From Sphingomonas aquatilis (GTDB lineage: Bacteria; Pseudomonadota; Alphaproteobacteria; Sphingomonadales; Sphingomonadaceae), in contig NZ_JACIDB010000006.1 in assembly GCF_014196115.1 (NCBI RefSeq), positions 62,001 to 126,000 of the forward strand: a stretch of DNA of 64,000 bases, written 5' to 3'. Below, piece by piece: positions 9,225 to 17,005 of the stretch. The translations under genes were made by a program, and so were the position numbers. Below the pieces are notes generated by a model. The model made no database searches and was not told the DNA's origin. It was given only the letters and a program-made list of their open reading frames with translations. How positions within the stretch are numbered: position 1 is the stretch's first letter; the number at the start of each line of letters is the position of its first letter.

Positions 9225-9526
9225 GCGACGGGCTCTTCGACGATGGCCGGCGTTGTGACGGGTGTAGCGACCGGCAGCGCACGGGCGTCGGCCAGCATGC
9301 GTTCGCACGTTGTCAGGCGCTGGCGCAGCCGCCAGCGGACCGTGCCGAGGTACAGGTAGGTCGGTACGAAACCGATCAGGAACGTCACCAGCAGCAGCAG
9401 CGGCAGGTTCACGTCGGCGATCAGGCCGCTCCACAGATTGATCTGGACGCGCGTCCAATTGCCATAGGTGAACAGCGCCGCGACGAACGCGAGCAGGAAC
9501 CAGAACAGGATCTTAAGGAACTGCAT
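9221..9526 (-). CDS. LapA family (DUF1049) inner-membrane protein
   Basis: 101 aa with two membrane helices (about residues 3-20 and 41-62) and a short basic/coiled tail (RWRLRQRLTTCERML). Resembles the lipopolysaccharide-assembly LapA/DUF1049 family, which often sits before pyrF in alphaproteobacteria. There is no LapB/TPR partner next to it. Translationally coupled to pyrF by ATGA. Confidence 0.75.
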   Translation of the reverse strand: MQFLKILFWFLLAFVAALFTYGNWTRVQINLWSGLIADVNLPLLLLVTFLIGFVPTYLYLGTVRWRLRQRLTTCERMLADARALPVATPVTTPAIVEEPVA

Positions 9527-9580
9527 GCAACACTCCTGAGGTGCGCGGGAGGGTAGCCGCAGAGGCCGAGGAAGGCCAGC

Positions 9581-11872
9581 CTATCCGATTTCGACACGCA
9601 GGCTGGCGAACAAGGCGGGGATGGCGGTGAGCCGCGGTTCCTCTTCGTCGAGGATCGCGCGGAAGGCGGCGCGCTTGATCGCGGCGACGCGGCCGGCCTT
9701 CATCCGGACGGTGGCGGGCAGCGTCGACACGCAGATGTCGATCATCCGTTCGGCGCCGTGCAGGCGACCCCACAGATAGTCGTTTTCCCGATAGGCGCGG
9801 CTGAAGAAGGCGCCGAAGCTGTTGAACTGAATGCCCTTCAGCGTCGCCTCCGCGCCGCCGGAGCGGATCGCGACGGCATCGTCGGGGGCGATGCGATCGA
9901 CCTTGATCGGATCGAATTCGTCGAGCCCCTCGCCCTGAAGCAGCGGCAGCGTCGCGGTGTCGAAATAGGGGAAGCCCAAATAGGTGAGCAGCAGTGAGCG
10001 GCGGGTGGTCTTGTCGACCGTCGCCAGTGCCTCGGCCAGCCGTTCGTCGGTGGCGGCATCGAGCGCGGTCAGGTCGAGCACCTGGGCCAGCGCATCGAGC
10101 AACGGTGCGGCGTCCTGACCGCGCATCTGGCGGACCAGCATGCCCAGGTGCAGGTGGTCGTCGGCGCGCTGCCGATCGAGATAGGTCGCCAGCGAGGCAT
10201 AGATCGCTTCGCGCATCGCAGCCGTGCCGCTGGCATCCTCCGCCTCGCCATCGATCTCACCAAGCCGGCGCGCCATCAGCCGCAGGCGCCGGATGCGGAA
10301 ACCGATGTCGAAGGTGCGCAGGAAATCGATCGTCGCGGCGCTTTCCTTACCCGAGAAGCTGGGCGCCGCGCCGCCGAAGCCGCGTTCGGCGATCGCCGCC
10401 TCGATCGCCGAGCGGATGCGTTGCCAGCGCTGCTGCCCCAATTCGCCGCCGACGCGGTAGAGCAGCGCGGTGATCGTCGCGACGACGTCGCTCAGCTTCA
10501 GATGGCCATAAGCGGCGTAGCTGTAGCCGGCGCGCGTGGCGGCGGCGGTCTGCGCGCGGCGGCGCCAGGCGACGAGGCGCGCGGGCGTCGGTCGGTCGAG
10601 GAACAGGGTGTGGCCGAACAGCGCCTCGATCTCTTCGTCCACTGCCGGGCGCAGGGCGGTGACGATGCCGCGCATCCGGTCGATCCGCTGCGAGCGGGCG
10701 GCGATGGCGTCGAGATTGTCGCGGATCGGCTGCTGGCGGGGCAGATCGCTCAGCGCGCCGAGGATGGTCTGAAAGAAGCCGGGCGCTTCGCCGGGCGTGC
10801 CGAGGCGGATCTTGATGCCGGGCGAGGGGTCTATGTAGACGAAGCGGCGGTCGATCTCGCGGCGGGCGGGGCGTTCCTTCAGCGCGTCGATCGCGGGGCG
10901 AAAGGGCGCGTTGGCGAGGACGGATCCGTCGATCAGCACGGCCTTGTCGACCTGCCGCGCGGCATATTGGCGCGGCAGCGATCGGCGCAGGAAGTCCTCG
11001 CGACCCGGCCATGCCACGTCCCGCTCGGCGAGCACGCCGTCCAGCTCGCCGACGGTGAAGGGCGGGAAGGCGCCGGGAAAGCTCGAGGTCGCCCGCGCGG
11101 CGAAGGCGAGTTCGGGGATCGCGCCGATCGTGCCGGTGGCGCCGTGATCCGAAAAGCCCAGCACGATGCGATGTTCGGTTTCGAGCACCTCGGGCGGGGA
11201 GTTGAGCTTCAGTCGCTCGGGATGGCCCGTGAAGTCGGTGCAGGTGACGAACAGGTCGAGCGGCTGGCTGTCGGGCAGCAGGCGCGGGCCGGCTTCGCTG
11301 CGCGCCATGGCATCGAAGGCGTCGAGCAGCAGGCCAGTGAAGGTAGCGCCGCCGAACGGCGGTTCGAACCAGCGCGAGCGGACGAAATGCGACAGCTTGG
11401 TGCGCACCTCGTCGCGCGTGGCGTCATCGAGCGCGGCGACCGAATCGGCGCTGCGCCCGGCGGCGACCCAGGCGAGCGGCAGCGCCCACATCTTCGAAAA
11501 GCGGCTGGCCGGCGCGGCCTCGGGATCGATCAGCGCCTCGACGTCCGCCGAGGTGAGCCAAAGGTCGGTCAGCGGTTCCAGGCTCTGGCCGGTCGTAATC
11601 GCCTGCGCGAGGAAGATGCCGTTGATGCCGCCCGCAGACGCCCCGGCGATGATGTCCGCGAGGACGCGGAAACGGATGCCGGCGAGCGCCTCCATCTCCT
11701 CGAGCAGTGCCCGATAGACACCCTGCGTGCCGTCGGCTGGCGGCTCACCCGCATGCGCGGCACGGCTGGCGCGGACCATGCGCCACACCTCCTTGGTGAT
11801 CCCGTGCATATAGACCGCGAGGCTGATGCCGCCGTAGCAGACGAGCGCGAGGCGGAGCTCCTTTTCCCGCAT
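9581..11872 (-). CDS. Patatin-like phospholipase, large (DUF3376-type)
   Basis: 763 aa from ATG 11872 (MREKELRLALVCYGG). The patatin core has the oxyanion region CYGGISLAVYMHG, the nucleophile elbow IAGASAGGING (Ser79) and the dyad Asp315 in LIDGSVLANAPF. About 400 residues of helical, Arg-rich C-terminal sequence follow, with no membrane segment. Predicted lipid acyl hydrolase in the cytosol or at the inner membrane. The start overlaps the stop of the upstream endonuclease-family gene (TGATG), so the two are probably coupled. Confidence 0.88.
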   Translation of the reverse strand: MREKELRLALVCYGGISLAVYMHGITKEVWRMVRASRAAHAGEPPADGTQGVYRALLEEMEALAGIRFRVLADIIAGASAGGINGIFLAQAITTGQSLEPLTDLWLTSADVEALIDPEAAPASRFSKMWALPLAWVAAGRSADSVAALDDATRDEVRTKLSHFVRSRWFEPPFGGATFTGLLLDAFDAMARSEAGPRLLPDSQPLDLFVTCTDFTGHPERLKLNSPPEVLETEHRIVLGFSDHGATGTIGAIPELAFAARATSSFPGAFPPFTVGELDGVLAERDVAWPGREDFLRRSLPRQYAARQVDKAVLIDGSVLANAPFRPAIDALKERPARREIDRRFVYIDPSPGIKIRLGTPGEAPGFFQTILGALSDLPRQQPIRDNLDAIAARSQRIDRMRGIVTALRPAVDEEIEALFGHTLFLDRPTPARLVAWRRRAQTAAATRAGYSYAAYGHLKLSDVVATITALLYRVGGELGQQRWQRIRSAIEAAIAERGFGGAAPSFSGKESAATIDFLRTFDIGFRIRRLRLMARRLGEIDGEAEDASGTAAMREAIYASLATYLDRQRADDHLHLGMLVRQMRGQDAAPLLDALAQVLDLTALDAATDERLAEALATVDKTTRRSLLLTYLGFPYFDTATLPLLQGEGLDEFDPIKVDRIAPDDAVAIRSGGAEATLKGIQFNSFGAFFSRAYRENDYLWGRLHGAERMIDICVSTLPATVRMKAGRVAAIKRAAFRAILDEEEPRLTAIPALFASLRVEIG

Positions 11873-12582
11873 CAGGGTGCCACGGCCAGCGTCGCCCAAA
11901 TGGGCAGATGGTCCGACGTCTTGCGCGCCGCGGCGCTGGCGTGGACGCCGCAGTCGGTGACGGTCAGGTCGCGCGACACCATGATCCGGTCGAGCCGCCC
12001 GACCGGCCGGCGCGAATGGAAGCTGGGGCCGGTCGCCGCCATGCGATAATCGCGGCCGAAGTCGCGCAGGCACCCGGCGGCGGCGGTCCATTCGTTGAGG
12101 TCGCCCATCAGCACGGTCGGACGCCGCTCGCTGCATCCGTCGACATGCGCGCAGATCGCAGCGGCCTGCCGCCGGCGCCACAGCCCGGACAGGTCGAGGT
12201 GCATGCCGACGATGCGGAACACGCCGGCCGCCGTGGCAATGTCGGCCATCACTGCGCCGCGGGGTTCGAGCGCGGGCAGATGGATGGGGGTGTGGTGGAC
12301 GATCTCGGCGCTCTTGCGGACGAGGATGACGTTGCCATGCCAGCCCATCGACAGCGCGCGCATGCCGAAGGGCACGGGCTTCCAGTCGCTGTGGTCGTCA
12401 AGCAGGTGGAGCGGCAGCACCGATTCGCGGGTGCCGAAACGGCGGTCGGCCTCTTGCAGGGCAATGACGTCGGCATCCACCTCGCGCAGCACCTCCAGCA
12501 CGCGTTCGGGGTTGCGCCGGCGGTCGAGGCCGATCCCCTTGTGGATATTATAGCTGGCGACCTTCAGGGGACGAGAAACCAT
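11872..12582 (-). CDS. Endonuclease/exonuclease/phosphatase family protein
   Basis: 236 aa from ATG 12582 (MVSRPLKVASYNIHKGIG). The EEP fold signatures are clear: SYNIHKG, ADVIALQEAD, GNVILVRK, LMGDLNEW, RLDRIMVS and the C-terminal SDHLPIWATL catalytic His. No signal peptide. Substrate not determinable (DNA, phospholipid or inositol phosphate); the coupling to a patatin phospholipase points toward lipid metabolism (inference). Confidence 0.87.
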   Translation of the reverse strand: MVSRPLKVASYNIHKGIGLDRRRNPERVLEVLREVDADVIALQEADRRFGTRESVLPLHLLDDHSDWKPVPFGMRALSMGWHGNVILVRKSAEIVHHTPIHLPALEPRGAVMADIATAAGVFRIVGMHLDLSGLWRRRQAAAICAHVDGCSERRPTVLMGDLNEWTAAAGCLRDFGRDYRMAATGPSFHSRRPVGRLDRIMVSRDLTVTDCGVHASAAARKTSDHLPIWATLAVAP

Positions 12583-12649
12583 TGCGGAGGCGTAACGCCG
12601 GGCGACCGAGTTTGTGCCGATAGCTGTCCGCCCCCGTGATGCAAACCAA

Positions 12650-13543
12650 TTACCAGGAGATGTCCACCTCGCCGGAGTGGAAAGTGAGCGGAGTGGCGGC
12701 ATTTAACGGCAGGCCTCTGGGACCATCGGCAGACGTTACGAAGCGCGTCAGCTCGGTACGGGTATTACCGGCGTGGTCGACGTATTCGACGGCAACCGTC
12801 AGAAAAAAACAATGTGTGCCGGCGCGTATGTTGCTCCAGGCGGTAGGTGTTATTGATAGAGAAATCGTAGATGATGTCTTCATCGTGGGATGAAGGATTT
12901 TGGTCAATCCCTCCATTTGTCCGACCGCCGGGCAGTTGGTAATCGGATAGGGCAGGACATTAATCAGGATGTTCGAGCGAAAATCAATCGCCGGGGTCGA
13001 ACCGAAGTTCCTAAAATCGATGGAAGCCCCATAGGACGCACCGCCGTCGTGGGTGTGCGGCGCGATGTGGTACATGGCGGCCTTAATTCCAACATACGCT
13101 CGCAGCTGTCGCAGCGTTTGTTCGGCGGTGATTGCGACCTGACGCTCCGCCGACTCGGCGTTGCGCTTCGCGAGGGATAGCGCCCGCTCGGTATCGATGG
13201 TGGCATCGGCAGCAATACGCGCGGTCTTTCGAGCATAGAACAATGTGCCGATCATGCCGATTGGCGCGACGATCAACGACCCCAACGCCCAGCGCTCCGA
13301 TTGATTGGCAGCATGCGCGGCTATCCATTGGGCGCAGATTTCCCCCGGTATGCGGGACTTGGTCACTTGGCAGGTTTGGTGGAGCGCGGAATCGATCGGG
13401 TTTCCAGCTGATGGAGCCGGCGTAGCATACCGCGATGCGGCCAAATAGCCGAGCAGCGCGCTGAAAACGATCAGGCCGCAAAGACAGCACAAAACGAGCG
13501 CGTGCCACTGATTTTGCGGCGATCTTTCGCTTGTGTTCGCCAA
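12650..13543 (-). CDS. Uncharacterised two-helix membrane protein, AT-richer than neighbours
   Basis: 297 aa from TTG 13543, which has a good ribosome site (AGAAGGGA) 8 bases upstream; the frame further up runs through tRNA-Thr and cannot be coding there. TM1 is about residues 14-36, TM2 about 85-103, then a coiled coil (about 104-148, ERALSLAKRNAESAERQVA) and a beta-rich extracytoplasmic-looking domain. No family recognised. Base composition stands out: the line 12841-12900 has only 24 of 60 G/C, far below its neighbours. With tRNA-Thr immediately upstream, acquisition by horizontal transfer is plausible. Confidence 0.75.
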   Translation of the reverse strand: MANTSERSPQNQWHALVLCCLCGLIVFSALLGYLAASRYATPAPSAGNPIDSALHQTCQVTKSRIPGEICAQWIAAHAANQSERWALGSLIVAPIGMIGTLFYARKTARIAADATIDTERALSLAKRNAESAERQVAITAEQTLRQLRAYVGIKAAMYHIAPHTHDGGASYGASIDFRNFGSTPAIDFRSNILINVLPYPITNCPAVGQMEGLTKILHPTMKTSSTISLSITPTAWSNIRAGTHCFFLTVAVEYVDHAGNTRTELTRFVTSADGPRGLPLNAATPLTFHSGEVDISW

Positions 13544-13575
13544 ATACCGGTCCCTTCTCTTCGTGACCAGTTTGA

Positions 13576-13651
13576 TGGTGCCGAGTGCAGGGATCGAACC
13601 CGCGACCTTCGGTTTACAAAACCGCTGCTCTACCAGCTGAGCTAACCCGGC
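13576..13651 (-). tRNA. tRNA-Thr (anticodon TGT)
   Basis: 76 bases including CCA. Acceptor stem GCCGGGT pairs across to the ACTCGGCA end with a G-T type mismatch. The D arm has GCTC/GAGC, the anticodon loop reads TTTGTAA (anticodon TGT, Thr), and the T arm is GCGGGTTCGATCCCTGC. The minus-strand gene lies between rarA and the atypical membrane protein. Confidence 0.93.
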
Positions 13652-13700
13652 GCGGCACGCCCCATGCGACAGGCGCGCGCCATAGTCCAGAGGGCGTGCG

Positions 13701-15017
13701 TCACCGCCGTTTCGCACGCAGGCCGTTCCAGTGCGCGAGGCGTTCCTGCAGGCGTGCTTCGAAGCCGCGGCCGGTGGGTTCGTAGAACGTCTGCGGCGGG
13801 AGTCCGTCGGGCCAATAATTGGCGCCGGAAAAGCCGTCCTCGGCATCATGGTCGTAGGCGTAGTTCGCGCCATAGCCGATCTGCTTCATCAGCTTGGTGG
13901 GGGCGTTGAGGATGTTGGCAGGGGGCATCAGGCTGCCGGTTTCCTTCGCCGAGCGCCATGCGGCCTTTTGCGCCTTGTAGGCGGCGTTCGATTTGGGGGC
14001 GGTGGCGAGGTAGAGGCACGCCTGGGCGATGGCGAGTTCGCCTTCGGGGCTGCCGAGGAAATCGTATGTGTCCTTCGCCGCGATGCACTGGACCAGCGCC
14101 TGCGGGTCGGCGAGGCCGATATCCTCGACCGCGGCGCGTGTCAGGCGGCGCAGGACGTAGAGCGGTTCCTCGCCCGCGGTCAGCATGCGGGCGAGATAGT
14201 AGAGCGCGGCCTGCGGGTCGGAGCCGCGGATCGATTTGTGGAGCGCGCTGATGAGGTTGTAATGCCCCTCGCGATCCTTGTCGTACACGGGCACGCGGCG
14301 CTGGAGGAAGGCGGAGAGGCCGGCCGGATCAAGCGGTTCGGGCAGGTCGACCGAGAACAAGGTTTCGGCCTGGTTGAGCAGGAAGCGGCCGTCGCCATCG
14401 GCCTGCGCGATCATCGCGGCGCGGGCATCGGGCGTGAGGGGGAGGGGGCGATCCTCCAGTTCCTCGGCGCGGGTCAGGAGCTTGCCGAGCGCTTCGGGCC
14501 CGAGGCGGTGGAGGATCAGCACCTGCGCCCGACTGAGCACGGCGGCGTTGAGTTCGAACGAGGGGTTTTCGGTGGTCGCGCCGACGAGCGTCACCGTGCC
14601 GTCCTCGACATAGGGCAGGAAGCCGTCCTGCTGCGCTCGGTTGAAGCGGTGGATTTCGTCTACGAACAACAATGTGCGCTTGCCTAGGCGGGCATGGTCC
14701 CGCGCCTCGGCGAACGCCTTCTTGAGGTCGGCGACGCCCGAGAAGACCGCGGAGATGGCGAGGAAGCGCAGGCCCACCGCGTCGGCAAGCAGGCGCGCGA
14801 TCGTCGTCTTGCCGGTGCCGGGCGGCCCCCAGAGGATCATCGACGACAGGCGGCCGGCGGCGACCATGCGGCCGATGGCGCCTTCGGGACCGGTGAGATG
14901 CTCCTGGCCGACGACCTCGGCCAGCGTCTGCGGGCGCAGGCGATCGGCGAGCGGGGCGTCGGCGGCCGGTGGGGTGGGGGTCGGCTCCGGTTCGAGGCCG
15001 GTGAGCAGGTCTGCCAT
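13701..15017 (-). CDS. rarA: Replication-associated recombination protein A (RarA/MgsA AAA+ ATPase)
   Basis: 438 aa from ATG 15017 (MADLLTGLEPE). N-terminal LADRLRPQTLAEVVGQEHL; Walker A GPPGTGKTTIARLL; Walker B LLFVDEIHRF; sensor region LVGATTENPSFELN. The C-terminal tetramerisation domain contains the conserved SIRGSDPQAALYYLARML. It acts at stalled replication forks. The upstream 555-base gap separates it from the divergent padR gene. Confidence 0.95.
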   Translation of the reverse strand: MADLLTGLEPEPTPTPPAADAPLADRLRPQTLAEVVGQEHLTGPEGAIGRMVAAGRLSSMILWGPPGTGKTTIARLLADAVGLRFLAISAVFSGVADLKKAFAEARDHARLGKRTLLFVDEIHRFNRAQQDGFLPYVEDGTVTLVGATTENPSFELNAAVLSRAQVLILHRLGPEALGKLLTRAEELEDRPLPLTPDARAAMIAQADGDGRFLLNQAETLFSVDLPEPLDPAGLSAFLQRRVPVYDKDREGHYNLISALHKSIRGSDPQAALYYLARMLTAGEEPLYVLRRLTRAAVEDIGLADPQALVQCIAAKDTYDFLGSPEGELAIAQACLYLATAPKSNAAYKAQKAAWRSAKETGSLMPPANILNAPTKLMKQIGYGANYAYDHDAEDGFSGANYWPDGLPPQTFYEPTGRGFEARLQERLAHWNGLRAKRR

Positions 15018-15307
15018 GACGGTCAGATAAGGCGTGGGGAGTGGGGCGTCACCCCCATCGCGGTCGGGGGGGCGGTCCGCCGTTTTGCGCGGCATGGATA
15101 ACGTGAACACTTTCGCGAGACGACCGAGGTCGATCGTTTCCATTCTGGTGGCATTGGATCGCGACGTGCGAGAGCGCGGGGCATGTTGCAGGCGTAATAT
15201 GGTGCGCGCAGTGTAGGACAGCTGCCGGGGGTTCCGCCCTTCCGATCCGTTACGCCAACTGTGCTCCAACACGGGCTTGGACCAAACAATTTTCGACGCA
15301 ATTGTAA

Positions 15308-15450
15308 GTCCTCCCCCGCAAGGGGGAGGTGGCGCCGCCGAAGGCGGTGACGGAGGGGGCGGACGGGAGCGTCTCCTATAACCAAGCGCTACCCTTACCT
15401 CCCCCTCCGTCATGCCTGCGGCATGCCACCTCCCCCTGGCGGGGGAGGAC
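15308..15450. repeat. Intergenic palindromic repeat (family C)
   Basis: A 143-bp imperfect inverted repeat. The left half begins GTCCTCCCCCGCAAGGGGGA and contains its own small hairpins (CCTCCCCC/GGGGGAGG, GCCGCCGAAGGCGG). The right half ends CCTGGCGGGGGAGGAC. In between, the GACGGAGGGGG motif is mirrored by CCCCCTCCGTC. This CCTCCCCC type is frequent between sphingomonad genes (from memory). There is one copy in the window, between the divergent rarA and padR promoters. Confidence 0.8.
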
Positions 15451-15500
15451 TTCGGGCCTTCGCGAATGTCGATCTACCGGAACCGCCGCACCCGCTAAAA

Positions 15501-15547
15501 ATATATCTTGATCGGGCTTGCGATCCAGCTTCTGTGATATATCTTGA
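15501..15547 (+). promoter_or_regulatory. Two 11-bp direct repeats upstream of padR, candidate operator
   Basis: ATATATCTTGA occurs at 15501-15511 and again at 15537-15547, 36 bases apart start to start, in an AT-rich island 26 bases before the padR ATG. PadR regulators commonly bind such ATAT-containing sites in their own promoters, so autoregulation is the simplest reading. The binding itself is inferred. Confidence 0.5.
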
Positions 15548-15572
15548 GTGCATCGAAATACACAAAGGACGC

Positions 15573-16196
15573 ATGATGTTTGGTCATGGACATGAACACC
15601 GCCATGGGCGGGGATATCGCCACGCACGCGATCACGGTTTCGGACCGCGCGGGGGCTGGGAGCAGTGGGGCGAGAAGCTCGACCAGCGTTTTGCCGAGGT
15701 GTTCGGCGAAGGGCGTGGCGGCGGCGGGCGGAGCCGCCGGATGTTCGATGGCAGCGAATTGCGGCTGGTGCTGCTGAAGCTGATCGCGGACGAACCGCGC
15801 CACGGCTATGAGTTGATCAAGGCGGTCGAGGAGTTGACCGGGGGCGCCTATGCGCCGTCGCCGGGCATGGTCTATCCGGCGCTGACGATGCTCGCCGACA
15901 TGGAATTGATCGCCGAGCAGGCGTCGGAGACGACGCGCAAGCGCTATGCGATCACCGAGGCGGGTGCCGCGCACCTCGCCGAGAATGCGGAGCTGGTCGC
16001 GGCGCTGATCGCGCGGCTGACCGACGTCGGCGAGCATCGCGCGCGGGCCGATCGCGCGCCGATCCGGCGGGCGATGCGCAACCTGCGCACGGTGCTGCAG
16101 AACCGGCTGGAGGCGGGCGACCTGTCAGAAGAGGCGGGGCATGATGTGGCCGAGCTGATTGACGAGGTCGTGCGCAAGATCGAGCGGCTGAAGTGA
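15573..16196 (+). CDS. PadR family regulator with His-rich N-terminus (YqjI-like)
   Basis: 207 aa from ATG 15573 (a second ATG follows directly). Residues 1-28 carry six His in an HGHEHRHG-type stretch, then a linker. The PadR winged helix follows (about residues 65-135): LRLVLLKLIADEPRHGYELIKAVEEL... PSPGMVYPALTMLADMELI... RKRYAITEAG. A helical dimerisation tail ends the protein. His-rich PadR proteins such as E. coli YqjI bind Ni/Fe and control iron-reductase genes, so metal sensing is likely (inference). The stop overlaps the DUF2218 start by GTGA. Confidence 0.88.
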   Translation: MMFGHGHEHRHGRGYRHARDHGFGPRGGWEQWGEKLDQRFAEVFGEGRGGGGRSRRMFDGSELRLVLLKLIADEPRHGYELIKAVEELTGGAYAPSPGMVYPALTMLADMELIAEQASETTRKRYAITEAGAAHLAENAELVAALIARLTDVGEHRARADRAPIRRAMRNLRTVLQNRLEAGDLSEEAGHDVAELIDEVVRKIERLK

Positions 16197-16498
16197 GCGG
16201 CGCGTCCCACATCTCCGTCGTTCGCGTGCCGACGCATTCGGCAAGCCGCTATCTCCAGCAGCTTGCCAAGCACTGGAGCCACAAGATGACGGTGGTCTTC
16301 ACCGAGGAAGAGGGGACGATCACCTTTCCCAACGGATCGGTGCTGGCGATGCAGGCGGACAGCGAGAGCCTGGATCTGGTGCTGACCGTGCCCGAGGGCG
16401 AGGACATGGGCCGTATGCGCGAGGTGGTGGCAAGCCACCTCGACCGGTTCGCGTTTCGCGAGGCGCCGCTGACGTTCGATTGGCGGGAGGGGGAGTGA
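16193..16498 (+). CDS. DUF2218 domain-containing protein
   Basis: 101 aa from GTG 16193. Contains SRYLQQLAKHWSHKMTVVF and FPNGSVLAMQADSESLDLVL, followed by a HLDRFAFREAPLTFDWREG end, typical of DUF2218. The family has no proven activity but is often linked to siderophore-interacting ferric reductases. Here it is coupled (GTGA overlap) to the His-rich PadR gene, and no reductase is adjacent. Followed by two palindromic repeats. Confidence 0.85.
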   Translation: MSGASHISVVRVPTHSASRYLQQLAKHWSHKMTVVFTEEEGTITFPNGSVLAMQADSESLDLVLTVPEGEDMGRMREVVASHLDRFAFREAPLTFDWREGE

Positions 16499-16640
16499 CC
16501 CATTGGCTTCGTCGTTCGCGCGAAGACGAGAAGACGCGACGTAGAAAGAAGATCGGGTGACCGCGGAGGCGCGGCGAGGAAGAGGGGGCGTCGCTGTCCT
16601 CGATCGAAGGGACGGCAGGAGTCCTCAAATCCTACCTTCC

Positions 16641-16734
16641 GTCATTCCCGCGGAGGCGGGAATCCATAACCTCTGACGTTTCGCTTCCATCGCAGACGTT
16701 AGCGTGTTTGGATTCCCGCCTTCGCGGGAATGAC
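16641..16734. repeat. Intergenic palindromic repeat, family B copy 1
   Basis: 94 bp bounded by GTCATTCCCGC and GCGGGAATGAC. Each end carries a short hairpin (CCCGCGGAGGCGGG, CCCGCCTTCGCGGG). The core CCATAACCTCTGACGTT is shared with the copy at 19882. Sits in a convergent gap. Confidence 0.85.
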
Positions 16735-16818
16735 GTATGTGGGTTGGGGGCGCGGATCGTGTGACGGCGTTGGTAGGGCCTTTGAGGGGGGGGGCATTGC
16801 TGCCGGCACGCGAGATTC

Positions 16819-16925
16819 GTCACCCCGGACTTGGTCCGGGGTCCACCGGGCCGCAGGGGGGCGATAGAAACTCCGGCCGTTCCCCTCGCCGCGGAGTGGA
16901 CCCCGGAACAAGTCCGGGGTGACGG
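16819..16925. repeat. Intergenic palindromic repeat, family A copy 1 (inverted orientation)
   Basis: 107 bp, ends GTCACCCCGGAC...GTCCGGGGTGAC, with inner GGGGTCCACC and GGTGGACCCC-like arms. Compared with the copies at 18235, 25131, 40361 and 55689 its two halves are swapped, so it lies in the opposite direction. Confidence 0.88.
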
Positions 16926-17005
16926 GTTTGCCGGGGTTGGCGTAGGGGCCCCTTCAACGCATCCGCCCGCCAGGACACGACAAGAGCTGCGACGGGATGC
17001 GCCGT

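Larger units (their letters stand above)
15018..15572. other. Gap between divergent rarA and padR
   Basis: No convincing gene. The left half (15018-15300) holds the rarA upstream region, and I see no clear structure in it. The right half holds a 143-bp palindromic repeat and a pair of 11-bp direct repeats just before padR, annotated separately. Confidence 0.6.
16499..17005. other. Gap between convergent DUF2218 and glycosyltransferase genes
   Basis: 507 bases with no supported gene. It holds one family B and one family A palindromic repeat, annotated separately. These hairpins may terminate transcription from both sides. The rest shows no structure that I recognise. Confidence 0.6.

Noticed and set aside
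13652..13873. N-terminal extension of the AT-rich membrane protein through tRNA-Thr
   Set aside because: The frame is open, but it would translate the tRNA gene and the 3' end of rarA; the TTG with ribosome site at 13543 is sufficient.
16641..16925. CRISPR array
   Set aside because: The two repeats here are different palindromic families, about 100 bp each, with no regular spacer pattern or cas genes.
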